This document shows, in pieces, positions 9,169 through 16,558 of a DNA stretch of 64,000 nt. Position 1 is the first letter of the stretch. Each line of letters opens with the position of its first letter. A model generated the notes under the pieces. That model saw nothing but the letters and a program-made list of their open reading frames with translations, searched no databases and was not told where the DNA came from. The stretch comes from Leifsonia xyli. Lineage in GTDB: Bacteria; Actinomycetota; Actinomycetes; Actinomycetales; Microbacteriaceae. The position numbers were made by a program, and so were the translations under genes. The stretch covers positions 1 through 64,000 of the forward strand of contig QFQR01000008.1 of assembly GCA_003243275.1 (NCBI GenBank). Direction: 5' to 3'.

Positions 9169-9630
9169 TCAGTGCTCGTTCTTGCGGAGCTTGGGGAGCT
9201 TCTCGGTGACCCGCTGCCTGGCACCCTCGATCTTCTCCTGGGCGGTCTCGAACGCGACCCGCGCGGCGTTCGCCGTCTCGGCCGCCGTGCGCCCCAGCCG
9301 ATCGCCGAACTCGGCACCCGCCCAGGCGGCGTAGACCGTGGTGGCCCCGTTCTCGTCCCGCGCCACCGTGAAGTCGGTGAACGGCTCCAGCCACACCTCG
9401 ACCTCCTCGAGCGGGCTCGCGTCGAGGTGGTAGTAGCGGTGCTGGCCCTCCTCGCGCACCGCGACGAGACCGTGCTCGCGCAGCACCTTGAGGTGTTTCG
9501 ACACCGTGGGCTGGGCGATGCCGAGCTCGGTCACGAGGTCGCCGACGGCGAGCTCGCCGCGGCTCTCCAGCAGCTGCCGCAGGATCTCGCGACGGGTTCC
9601 GTCAGCGAGGACGTCGAAGATGTCGGCCAT
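9169..9630 (-). CDS. ArsR-family winged-helix transcriptional regulator
   Basis: 153 residues. The N-terminal 85 form the ArsR winged helix: MADIFDVLADGTRREILRQLL, recognition helix QPTVSKHLKVLREHGLV and wing EGQHRYYHLDASPLEEV. The C-terminal 65 residues are a helical Ala/Glu-rich tail with no known metal-binding cysteines, so it is probably not a metal sensor. TAGTCT lies six bases before the ATG (9637-9642 on the forward strand), predicting a leaderless transcript. It is divergent from trkH by 70 bases; control of potassium uptake is possible but unproven. Confidence 0.86.
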   Translation of the reverse strand: MADIFDVLADGTRREILRQLLESRGELAVGDLVTELGIAQPTVSKHLKVLREHGLVAVREEGQHRYYHLDASPLEEVEVWLEPFTDFTVARDENGATTVYAAWAGAEFGDRLGRTAAETANAARVAFETAQEKIEGARQRVTEKLPKLRKNEH

Positions 9631-9700
9631 TCCGACAGACTAGCCAGCACACCCCGGGAGTACCATGACCGGGTCCGACCGAGGGAAGCGGAGGGGACGG

Positions 9701-11128
9701 ATGCGCACCAAACCGGTGCAGCGGGATCCGCTCGTGACGCGCATCCTGAACGCGGTCGGCGACTTCGCCACCTCCACCCCGGCGCGCTTCGCGATCATCG
9801 TCTTCGCGAGCCTCGTCGGCCTCTTCACCCTGCTGTTCTCGCTGCCGATCGCGACGAGCACGGGCGAACGCGCGCCGCTCGTCGACGCCCTGTTCACGGC
9901 CGTCTCGGTGATCTGCGTGACGGGCCTCTCGACGGTCGACATGGCCAGCTACTGGTCGCCGTTCGGGCACGTGCTGGTGTTCGTGGGTGTCGAGATCGGC
10001 GGCATCGGGGTGCTGACCGTCGCCTCCATCCTCGGCCTCGTCATCAGCCGCAAGCTCGGGCTGCGGCAGAAGCTCATGGCGGCGGGGGATGCCAACCCGC
10101 TGCGCATCCGTCGGGGTCCCGTCTCGGAGGGGCAGGCGGTGCGCCTCGGCGAGACCGGCAATCTGCTGGCGACCGTCGCGGTGAGCGTCATCGTCATCGA
10201 GCTCGCGGTGGCGGCGCTCATCTTCCCGCGGCTGCTGATCGCCGGCACGCCCTGGCCGACCGCCCTCTGGGAGTCGATCTACTTCTCCGCGATGGCCTTC
10301 ACCAACACCGGCTTCTCGCCGGCACCCGAGGGCATCGCCCCCTTCGCCAACGACTGGTGGTTCCTCGGCGCGCTCATGATCGGGGTGATCTTCGGGGCCA
10401 TCGGCTTCCCGGTGATCTATGTGCTGCGCAAGAACCTGCGGCATCCGCACCGCTGGTCGCTGCACGTCAAGCTCACCCTCATCACCTTCGGGCTGCTGCT
10501 GGTCGGCGGCACCGCCGCCTACCTCGCCCTCGAGTGGAACAACCCGGCAACGATGGCCGGGATGGGGCTCGGCGACCGCATCCTGAACAGCCTGTTCCTG
10601 TCGTCGATGGCGAGATCGGGCGGCTTCTCGACGATCGACATGGGCAGCCTCGACGGCTCGAGCCTGCTCGTCACCGACATGCTCATGTTCGTCGGCGGCG
10701 GGTCGGCCTCGACCGCGGGCGGCATCAAGGTCACGACCCTCGCCGTGCTCTTCCTCGCCGCCTTCGCCGAGGCGCGCGGCAACGACGACATGGAGTCGTA
10801 CGGGCGCCGCATCCCGCCGGATGTGCTGCGCCTGGCCGTCTCGGTCGTGCTGTGGGGTGCCACGATCGTGGCGGGCGCGTCGATCCTCATCCTGCTGATC
10901 AACGACGACGCACCGCTGGACTACGTGCTCTTCGACGTCATCAGCGCCTTCGCGACCTGCGGCCTCACGACCGGGTTCACGCAGGCTGCGAACGAGCCGA
11001 CGCAGTACATCCTCGCGGCCACCATGTTCTTCGGCCGGATCGGTACAGTGACTCTCGCGGCCGCGCTCGCGGCATCCGTCAGGCGGCAGCTGTTCCGCCG
11101 CCCCGAGGAGAGGCCCATCGTTGGTTGA
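9701..11128 (+). CDS. trkH: Potassium uptake protein TrkH/KtrB
   Basis: Pore subunit of a Trk/Ktr-type K+ uptake system in the cytoplasmic membrane. Four pore-loop selectivity regions can be seen, for example VICVTGLSTVD, AFTNTGFSPA, ARSGGFSTIDMG and FATCGLTTGFT, each with the conserved Gly. About 475 residues. I chose ATG 9701, preceded by GGAGGGGA, over ATG 9665, which lies inside a TACCAT -10-like box. The 3' end overlaps trkA by eight bases. Confidence 0.92.
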   Translation: MRTKPVQRDPLVTRILNAVGDFATSTPARFAIIVFASLVGLFTLLFSLPIATSTGERAPLVDALFTAVSVICVTGLSTVDMASYWSPFGHVLVFVGVEIGGIGVLTVASILGLVISRKLGLRQKLMAAGDANPLRIRRGPVSEGQAVRLGETGNLLATVAVSVIVIELAVAALIFPRLLIAGTPWPTALWESIYFSAMAFTNTGFSPAPEGIAPFANDWWFLGALMIGVIFGAIGFPVIYVLRKNLRHPHRWSLHVKLTLITFGLLLVGGTAAYLALEWNNPATMAGMGLGDRILNSLFLSSMARSGGFSTIDMGSLDGSSLLVTDMLMFVGGGSASTAGGIKVTTLAVLFLAAFAEARGNDDMESYGRRIPPDVLRLAVSVVLWGATIVAGASILILLINDDAPLDYVLFDVISAFATCGLTTGFTQAANEPTQYILAATMFFGRIGTVTLAAALAASVRRQLFRRPEERPIVG

Positions 11129-11792
11129 GAGAATCGCCCACGACGCGCCCGTGCTGGTGATCGGGCTCGGCCGTTTCGGGGCCGCCACCGCGGGCCAGTT
11201 GCAGCGGCTCGACCGCGACGTGCTCGCCGTCGACGAAGACATGGTGCTCGTGCAGAAGTGGTCGGAGCGGGTCACCCACGCGGTGCAGGCGGATGCGCGC
11301 TCGATCGACGCGCTGCGGCAGATCGGGGCGGAGGACTTCCCGATCGCGGTCGTCGCCGTCGGCAGCTCGATCGAGGCGAGCGTGCTCATCACGGCGAACC
11401 TCGTCGACCTCAAGATCCCGCAGATCTGGGCGAAGGCCATCAGCCAGTCGCACGGCAAGATCCTGAGTCGGATCGGCGCGAACCACGTGATCTATCCGGA
11501 AGCGGAGGCCGGCGAGCGCGTCGCGCATCTGGTGTCGGGCCGGATGATCGACTTCATCGAGTTCGACGACGGCTTCGCGATCGTGAAGATGTACCCGCCG
11601 AAGCCCATCAGGGGTCTCAGCCTCGGGGAGTCGCACGTGCGCCAGAAGTACGGCATCACGGTGGTCGGGGTGAAGAGCCCCGGCAAGGATTTCACCTACG
11701 CGACCCCCGAGACCGTGATCTCGAACCACGACCTCATCATCGCCTCGGGTTCCACCTCGGATCTCGAGAAGTTCGCGGCGCTGCAGTCGTAG
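11121..11792 (+). CDS. trkA: Potassium uptake regulatory subunit TrkA/KtrA
   Basis: Cytoplasmic gating ring subunit for TrkH. 223 residues: an RCK_N Rossmann domain with GLGRFGAATAGQL (residues 15-27) and an acidic DEDMV nucleotide-binding end, then an RCK_C domain (residues 135-220, YGITVVGVKSPGKDFTYATPETVI). The start is TTG, eight bases inside trkH, with GAGGAGAGG upstream, so it is translationally coupled. Confidence 0.92.
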   Translation: MVERIAHDAPVLVIGLGRFGAATAGQLQRLDRDVLAVDEDMVLVQKWSERVTHAVQADARSIDALRQIGAEDFPIAVVAVGSSIEASVLITANLVDLKIPQIWAKAISQSHGKILSRIGANHVIYPEAEAGERVAHLVSGRMIDFIEFDDGFAIVKMYPPKPIRGLSLGESHVRQKYGITVVGVKSPGKDFTYATPETVISNHDLIIASGSTSDLEKFAALQS

Positions 11793-11818
11793 CGTCGCGC
11801 GGAAGAAGGGAAACCCCC

Positions 11819-12085
11819 ATGGCCGGTTTCGATCTCGGAGGGCTCGGCGACGCGGTCGGCGGACTGCTCGGCGGCAAGGGCCTCGACGCGAGCGCGCTGC
11901 AGAACCTGTGGGAGCAGGTGCAGCCGACGCTCAAGGGTCTCGACACCGATCAGATCCTCGACACGATCGGCGGGTGGGCGAAGGACCTCGACCTGCCGCT
12001 CGTCAACAACATCCCCGACCAGACCATCGAAGACGTCAAGAACGGCGTCAAGGTGCCCGTGAAGGACTTCATCCAGGGGCTGTAG
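11819..12085 (+). CDS. Hypothetical small protein
   Basis: 88 residues, unrecognised. The N-terminus is glycine-rich (FDLGGLGDAVGGLLGGKGLD), then a predicted helical region with LWEQVQPTLKGLDTDQILDTIGGWAKDLDLPLVNNIP and a C-terminal KNGVKVPVKDFIQGL. No membrane segment or cysteine. The ATG follows GAAGAAGGG at nine bases, and the gene is 26 bases after trkA, so it may be co-transcribed with the potassium system. Codon use matches its neighbours, supporting a real gene. Confidence 0.72.
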   Translation: MAGFDLGGLGDAVGGLLGGKGLDASALQNLWEQVQPTLKGLDTDQILDTIGGWAKDLDLPLVNNIPDQTIEDVKNGVKVPVKDFIQGL

Positions 12086-12105
12086 CCGACCCCCACCGGC
12101 GGCGG

Positions 12106-12927
12106 TCAGCCCGCGGCGAGCTCCCTCGCGCGGGCGATCGCGGCGTCGGCCGCGCGCTCGAAGACATCCGTCAACCGCGCCTCCTCGAGCACCGCGACGA
12201 TGCGCTCGGTCGTGCCCTTCGGGCTCGTGACGCGTCGACGCAGCTCGGCAGGCTCCTCCCCCGTCGACTCGAGCAGGTACGCCGATCCGATCAGCGTCTG
12301 CTCGGCCATGAGGCGTGCGTCCTCGCGGGCGAAGCCGAGCCTCTCGGCGGTCTCGGTGAGCTTCTCGACGAGGAAGTAGACGGTCGCCGGGCCCGAGCCG
12401 GAGATCGCGGAGAGGGCGTCGATCCGCTCCTCGGGCAGCTCGACGACCACCCCGACGGCCGCGAACAGCTCGCGGGCGAGCGCGAGCTCCGCCTCCCCCA
12501 CGCGTGACCCGGCTGCGACACCCGTCACCGCGCGGCGCACGAGGGCTGGGGTGTTGGGCATGGTGCGGATGACGGGGTTCGGCACGACGGCCTCCATCGC
12601 GGCCGTCGTGATGCCGGCAGCCACGCTGACCACCACGGCATCCGCCGGAAGCACCGCCGCGACCTCGCGCAGGGTGCCCAGCACCATGCCCGGCTTGACA
12701 CCCAGCAGCACGACCCCGGCCCCGGCGACGACCGCGGCGTTCGCATCCGGGTCGTCCTCGAGCGCGACGGCGCGCACCCCCTCCGCGCGCCACGCCGCGG
12801 CGGAGGCGGAGCTGCGCGTCGAGACCGCGACGGATGCGGGGTCGACCCCGGCGGCGATCAGGCCGCGCACGATGGCTCCCGCCATCGAGCCGGCGCCCAG
12901 CACGGCGAGGGGCGGAAGGGTCGTCAT
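12106..12927 (-). CDS. proC: Pyrroline-5-carboxylate reductase
   Basis: Last step of proline synthesis: NAD(P)H-dependent reduction of pyrroline-5-carboxylate. 273 residues with the N-terminal Rossmann motif VLGAGSMAGAIVRGL, the loop VLLGVKPGMV, RTMPNTPALVRRAVTG and the C-terminal dimerisation helices with the signature AISGSGPATVYFLVEKLTETAERLG...A.ARLMAEQTLIGSA. The start ATG 12927 is chosen because TAGGAT ends seven bases before it; an upstream ATG at 12936 lies inside that box. In mycobacteria proC sits beside the bS22 and HTH genes; here they are about 4 kb apart. Confidence 0.94.
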   Translation of the reverse strand: MTTLPPLAVLGAGSMAGAIVRGLIAAGVDPASVAVSTRSSASAAAWRAEGVRAVALEDDPDANAAVVAGAGVVLLGVKPGMVLGTLREVAAVLPADAVVVSVAAGITTAAMEAVVPNPVIRTMPNTPALVRRAVTGVAAGSRVGEAELALARELFAAVGVVVELPEERIDALSAISGSGPATVYFLVEKLTETAERLGFAREDARLMAEQTLIGSAYLLESTGEEPAELRRRVTSPKGTTERIVAVLEEARLTDVFERAADAAIARARELAAG

Positions 12928-12934
12928 ATGGCAC

Positions 12935-12944
12935 ATCCTAGAAT
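12935..12944. promoter_or_regulatory. Overlapping divergent -10 boxes (proC / CDF transporter)
   Basis: ATCCTAGAAT holds TAGAAT on the plus strand (12939-12944, six bases before the ATG of the transporter) and TAGGAT on the minus strand (12940-12935, seven bases before the proC ATG). The boxes share the central TA. The two start codons are only 23 bases apart. Confidence 0.6.
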
Positions 12945-12950
12945 CGAGGC

Positions 12951-13913
12951 ATGAGCGCGTCCGGCGGTACGAAGGCGATCATCGCGGCACTCCTGGCGAA
13001 CCTGGGGATCGCGATCACCAAGTTCATCGCGGCGGCCGTCTCGGGCTCCGCCTCGATGCTCGCCGAGGGCGTGCACTCGGTCGCCGACTCCGGCAACCAG
13101 CTGCTGTTGCTGATCGGCGGACGCCGCTCCCGCCGCCAGGCCGACCTCGAGCACCCCTTCGGCTACGGCCGGGAACGCTACGTCTACGCCTTCGTCGTCG
13201 CCATCATCCTGTTCTCGATCGGCGGCGTGTTCTCGCTCTACGAGGGCGTCAAGAAGGTCTCCGAACCGCATCCGCTCGAGAACGTCTGGCTGCCGCTGCT
13301 CGTGCTCGGGATCGCGGTGGTGCTGGAGTCGTTCTCGCTGCGCACCGCGATGAAGGAGTCGAACCGGGTGCGCGGCACCCAGAGTTGGATCCAGTTCGTG
13401 CGGCGCGCCAAGCAGCCGGAGCTGCCGGTCGTGCTGCTCGAAGACATCGCGGCGCTCACCGGCCTGCTCTTCGCCGCGAGCGGCATCGGCCTCACCCTGC
13501 TGACCGGCAACCCGGTGTGGGATGGCGTGGCGACCATCGCGATCGGCGTGCTGCTGGTGCTCGTCGCCGTCATCCTCGGCGTGGAGACGAAGAGCCTGCT
13601 GGTCGGCGAGGGTGCGAACGCCGACGACCACGCGAAGATCCTCGCCGCCTTCAACGGCCACCCGCAGGTGGAGGCCGTCATCCACATGAAGACCCTCTAC
13701 CTCGGCCCCGACGAGCTGATGGTGGCGGCCAAGGTCGCCGTGCCGAAGGCGACGCGGGCGGCCGAGGTGGCCGCCGCGATCGACGCCATCGAGAAGGACG
13801 TGCGCGCAGCGGTGCCCGCCGCGCGCGTCATCTACCTCGAACCCGACATCTACGTGCCCCGCGACTCCGAGCATCCGCCCACGGATGCGGTCGTCATCAA
13901 GAGCGCGGACTGA
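12951..13913 (+). CDS. Cation diffusion facilitator family transporter
   Basis: 320 residues, six helices, exporting divalent cations such as Zn2+ by proton antiport. Helix II carries the metal-site motif HSVADSGNQ (residues about 43-51) and helix V the LLEDIAALTG acidic site. A cytoplasmic C-terminal domain (residues 215-300) follows. A long positively charged loop RRSRRQADLEHPFGYGRERYVYAF resembles the SLC30A9-like branch. Read from a leaderless start; divergent from proC. The metal cannot be told from sequence. Confidence 0.88.
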   Translation: MSASGGTKAIIAALLANLGIAITKFIAAAVSGSASMLAEGVHSVADSGNQLLLLIGGRRSRRQADLEHPFGYGRERYVYAFVVAIILFSIGGVFSLYEGVKKVSEPHPLENVWLPLLVLGIAVVLESFSLRTAMKESNRVRGTQSWIQFVRRAKQPELPVVLLEDIAALTGLLFAASGIGLTLLTGNPVWDGVATIAIGVLLVLVAVILGVETKSLLVGEGANADDHAKILAAFNGHPQVEAVIHMKTLYLGPDELMVAAKVAVPKATRAAEVAAAIDAIEKDVRAAVPAARVIYLEPDIYVPRDSEHPPTDAVVIKSAD

Positions 13914-13934
13914 GTCCGCGAGAACGGACCCGAC

Positions 13935-14288
13935 ATGGAACTCCTGCAGAGCATCCTGCTCGCCCTGCACATCCTCGGCCTCGCCGCGATCATCGGCACC
14001 TTCTTCGTGCAGATGCGCAAGAACGAGGGATTCGCGGTCAACATCATCCTCGCCGGGGCGATCACGCAGGTGCTCACCGGCGTCGCACTCGTCGGCGTGG
14101 GCGAGGCGAGCGGCTACGACATCAACATGATCAAGATCACCGTCAAGCTCGTGCTCGCACTCGTCGTGCTGGGTGCCGCCATCGCCGCCGTGGTGGCCGA
14201 CAGGCGTGGCGCGCGGGTGAAGCCCTGGTTCCACGTGGCCGGTGGCATCGCGATCATCAACGTGCTCGTCGCCGTCATCTGGCGCTGA
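13935..14288 (+). CDS. Hypothetical four-helix membrane protein
   Basis: 117 residues with four hydrophobic segments (about 5-25, 33-53, 63-85, 93-115), a basic patch VADRRGARVKPW between the last two, and a C-terminal WR. It resembles small DUF-type integral membrane proteins of actinobacteria; no function can be given. It starts 21 bases after the CDF transporter gene and is probably in its transcript. GAACGGA precedes the ATG. Confidence 0.72.
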   Translation: MELLQSILLALHILGLAAIIGTFFVQMRKNEGFAVNIILAGAITQVLTGVALVGVGEASGYDINMIKITVKLVLALVVLGAAIAAVVADRRGARVKPWFHVAGGIAIINVLVAVIWR

Positions 14289-14335
14289 GCCCCATAGCCC
14301 TGCCCAGCTCCCCAGCCCTCCCAGCTCCTCACTCG

Positions 14336-14395
14336 CTGAGGCGTCGCTTTGTGTCGCGTCAGGGGCGCGCGGGGCGACACAAAGTGACGCCTCAG
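14336..14395. terminator. Long hairpin between convergent genes (membrane protein / tadA)
   Basis: 22-base arms (14336-14357 and 14374-14395) with one mismatch around a 16-base GC-rich loop. The left arm begins CTGAGGCGTCGC and ends TTTGTGTCGC. The right arm includes the tadA stop codon. Position between convergent genes suggests a bidirectional terminator, although there is no U-tract. Confidence 0.6.
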
Positions 14396-14862
14396 AGTTC
14401 GGATGCGCGGGTGTCGGCGAAGAAGCGGGTGAGCACCGCGGCGCACTCGGCCTCGAGCACGCCCGCGACCACCTCGGCGCGGTAGGGCAGGCGGCGGTCG
14501 CGCAGCAGGTCGTGAACACTGCCGGATGCCCCCGCCTTCGCATCCCACGCACCGAACACGACGCGCGGGATGCGGGCCGCCAGGATCGCCCCCGCGCACA
14601 TGACGCACGGTTCGAGCGTCACGACGAGCGTCGTGTCGTCGAGCCGCCACTCGCCACGCGCCTCGGCAGCCCGGCGGATCGCGACGACCTCGGCATGGGC
14701 GGTCGGATCCCCGTGCTTCTCGCGCTCGTTGCGCCCGTGCGCGAGCACCGTGCCGTCGGCCGCGAGCAGCACCGCACCGACCGGCACGTCGCCGGAGACG
14801 AAGGCGAGCTCCGCCTCGGCGAGGGCGAGGCGCATGGCCTCCGCGTCGGAGCCTGAGGGCAT
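14392..14862 (-). CDS. tadA: tRNA adenosine(34) deaminase
   Basis: Converts wobble adenosine 34 of tRNA(Arg)ACG to inosine. 156 residues with the zinc cytidine deaminase-fold motifs: HAEVVAIRRAAEA (zinc His and proton-shuttling Glu) and PCVMCAGAI (two zinc Cys), plus NEREKHGDPTAHAE typical of TadA rather than of free-base deaminases. The ATG at 14862 is six bases after TAGGCT on the minus strand, so the mRNA is probably leaderless. Divergent from upp with only 11 bases between start codons. Confidence 0.92.
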   Translation of the reverse strand: MPSGSDAEAMRLALAEAELAFVSGDVPVGAVLLAADGTVLAHGRNEREKHGDPTAHAEVVAIRRAAEARGEWRLDDTTLVVTLEPCVMCAGAILAARIPRVVFGAWDAKAGASGSVHDLLRDRRLPYRAEVVAGVLEAECAAVLTRFFADTRASEL

Positions 14863-14874
14863 AGATTGAGCCTA
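14862..14874. promoter_or_regulatory. Interlocked divergent -10 boxes (tadA / upp)
   Basis: Plus strand TAGATT (14862-14867) then six bases then the upp ATG (14874). Minus strand TAGGCT (14874-14869) then six bases then the tadA ATG (14862). Each -10 box shares one base with the other gene's start codon. Confidence 0.6.
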
Positions 14875-15506
14875 TGCGAGTGCACGTCGCCGACCACCCC
14901 CTCATCACCCACAAGCTCACGGTGCTGCGCGACGAGCGCACCCCGTCGCCGGTCTTCCGCGCGCTCGCCGAGGAGCTCGTGACGCTGCTCGCCTATGAGG
15001 CGACCCGCAACGTGCGCACCACCGAGGTGACCGTGCAGACGCCCGTCGCCGAGGCGAAGGGTCTCGCGATCGCGACCCCGCGGCCGCTCGTGGTGCCCAT
15101 CCTGCGCGCCGGGCTCGGGATGCTGGAGGGCATGGTCAAGCTCGTCCCCACCGCGGAGGTCGGCTTCCTCGGCATGGTGCGCGACGAGGAGACCCTGCAG
15201 CCCACCACCTACGCCGAGCGGCTGCCGGAGGACCTCTCGAACCGGCAGTGCTTCATCCTCGACCCCATGCTCGCGACCGGCGGATCGCTCGGCGCGGCCA
15301 TCGAGTTCCTGTTCCAGCGGGGTGCCGTCGACGTGACGGCGGTCTGCCTCATCGCCGCCCCCGAGGGCCTCGAGGCCGTGCGGAAGGCCACCGAGGGGCG
15401 CGAGGTGACCATCGTGATCGGCGCCCTCGACGAGAAGCTCAACGAGAAGGGCTACATCGTGCCGGGCCTCGGCGACGCGGGCGACCGGCTCTACGGCCTC
15501 GTTTGA
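14874..15506 (+). CDS. upp: Uracil phosphoribosyltransferase
   Basis: Pyrimidine salvage: uracil + PRPP to UMP. 210 residues, full length for the family. Characteristic segments are VPILRAGLGMLEGMV, the PRPP-binding loop CFILDPMLATGGSLGAAIEFL and the C-terminal uracil-binding YIVPGLGDAGDRLYGLV. Leaderless start directly after TAGATT. The stop is followed by an imperfect inverted repeat (TTACGCGCCG / CGGCGTAA) that overlaps the next promoter. Confidence 0.95.
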   Translation: MRVHVADHPLITHKLTVLRDERTPSPVFRALAEELVTLLAYEATRNVRTTEVTVQTPVAEAKGLAIATPRPLVVPILRAGLGMLEGMVKLVPTAEVGFLGMVRDEETLQPTTYAERLPEDLSNRQCFILDPMLATGGSLGAAIEFLFQRGAVDVTAVCLIAAPEGLEAVRKATEGREVTIVIGALDEKLNEKGYIVPGLGDAGDRLYGLV

Positions 15507-15534
15507 CCTTCTGTTACGCGCCGACACGCCGCGG

Positions 15535-15565
15535 TTGACACACGGCGTAACCCTCACCCAAGATT
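15535..15565 (+). promoter_or_regulatory. Promoter of the cysteine-rich leader peptide
   Basis: TTGACA (15535-15540), 19-base spacer, AAGATT (15560-15565), then six bases and ATG. The consensus -35 and the six-base gap predict a strong promoter and a leaderless mRNA. Confidence 0.6.
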
Positions 15566-15571
15566 GCACGC

Positions 15572-15673
15572 ATGACCGTTCACGCGCGCCCCGCGACCTC
15601 CCTCGAGGCCTTCGGGAACGTCGGCACGATGATGCCGGCGAGCGCGGGTCAGTGTTGTCGAATGTGCGCCTAA
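15572..15673 (+). CDS. Cysteine-rich leader peptide (leaderless small ORF)
   Basis: A 33-residue reading frame that begins MTVHARPATS and ends GQCCRMCA with a TAA stop, three cysteines among the last six residues. It sits six bases after a -10 box with no room for a Shine-Dalgarno site. Leaderless small ORFs ending in clustered cysteines are known in mycobacteria as cysteine-responsive attenuators of the downstream genes. A GC hairpin at 15770-15792 and a regulator gene follow. The peptide itself probably has no function beyond being translated. Confidence 0.62.
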   Translation: MTVHARPATSLEAFGNVGTMMPASAGQCCRMCA

Positions 15674-15769
15674 GCCGCCCCGCGCCCGAGTGAGCCCGCA
15701 ATGGTGAACTCCCCGACATCCGGTTCCGAGAACTCGGATGGCGTCTCCCGCTTCGACAACCCCCGGCCT

Positions 15770-15792
15770 GCCGCCTCCCTCGACGAGGCGGC
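15770..15792 (+). promoter_or_regulatory. Hairpin between leader peptide and winged-helix regulator
   Basis: Perfect eight-base arms GCCGCCTC / GAGGCGGC with a seven-base loop, ending 14 bases before the AAGGA of the regulator at 15807. It could be an attenuation element. If the regulator starts at 15701 instead, this lies inside its coding region. Confidence 0.4.
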
Positions 15793-15820
15793 CGCCGACA
15801 CCTCGCAAGGATTCGACGAC

Positions 15821-16540
15821 ATGTCTCTCGCCACCCTCGACACCCTCCGCCCCCCGACCCGCCCCTACCCCGCCCCGCGCGCCCTCCCGCAGCCGGAGGC
15901 GGAGCAGGAGCGCCCCCGCATCCGCGCCGTGCCCGACGGCACCGAGGCGCGCGGTTTCGCCCTCTACGTGGGCGTCGACGAGCTGAAGGCCGCCACCTCC
16001 GGCGTCTCGCTGCCGCAGCTCGTCGAGGCCATCAAGCGCACCGTCGCCGAGCTGGTTCCGGATGCCGAGACCTACGCCGCCGTCGCCCTCGCCCCGCGCG
16101 GGGCGGGTGGCCGCGACGTCGAGGTGGTGCGCCTCGCCCTGCAGGACCCGGCCGCGCTCGCCAAGCACCGCCAGAGCGTCGCCCCGATCGAGCCGCCGGA
16201 GCCGAAGGGCGGCGTCGTCATCGACATCTCCCGCAAGCGCGTGCAGCTCGACGGCGAGGTCGCGCCGCTCACCTACAAGGAGTTCGAGCTGCTGCAGTTC
16301 CTGGTGCTCCGCGAGGGCCGCACGATCGACCGGCACGAGATCATCGGGGTGCTGTGGTCGGAGGGCGGCGACGACGTTCCCAACGAGCGCACCATCGACG
16401 TCCACGTGCGGCGGCTGCGTTCCAAGCTCGGCGCCTACGAGGACATCGTGCGCACGGTGCGCGGCTCCGGCTACCGTTTCGACCGCCACGCGGACGTCAC
16501 CATCCGCTGGGCGTCGACGCCATCGCCCGACGTGTTCTGA
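15821..16540 (+). CDS. Winged-helix (OmpR/PhoB C-terminal type) DNA-binding regulator without receiver domain
   Basis: 239 residues from ATG 15821, chosen because AAGGA lies nine bases upstream; ATG 15701 would add 40 low-complexity residues but has no clear SD. The C-terminal 95 residues are a Trans_reg_C winged helix (VIDISRKRVQLDGEVAPLT, then YKEFELLQFLV, RTIDVHVRRLRSKLG and TVRGSGYRF). The N-terminal half (residues 40-125) is a separate small domain with no phospho-acceptor Asp pattern, so this is not an ordinary response regulator. Placement after a cysteine-rich leader peptide hints at control by cysteine or sulfur supply. Target genes unknown. Confidence 0.75.
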   Translation: MSLATLDTLRPPTRPYPAPRALPQPEAEQERPRIRAVPDGTEARGFALYVGVDELKAATSGVSLPQLVEAIKRTVAELVPDAETYAAVALAPRGAGGRDVEVVRLALQDPAALAKHRQSVAPIEPPEPKGGVVIDISRKRVQLDGEVAPLTYKEFELLQFLVLREGRTIDRHEIIGVLWSEGGDDVPNERTIDVHVRRLRSKLGAYEDIVRTVRGSGYRFDRHADVTIRWASTPSPDVF

Positions 16541-16558
16541 GGCGCGCGGGGGCGGCGG

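Noticed and set aside
9665..9700. trkH start at ATG 9665
   Set aside because: That ATG is inside a TACCAT box, whereas ATG 9701 has GGAGGGGA upstream.
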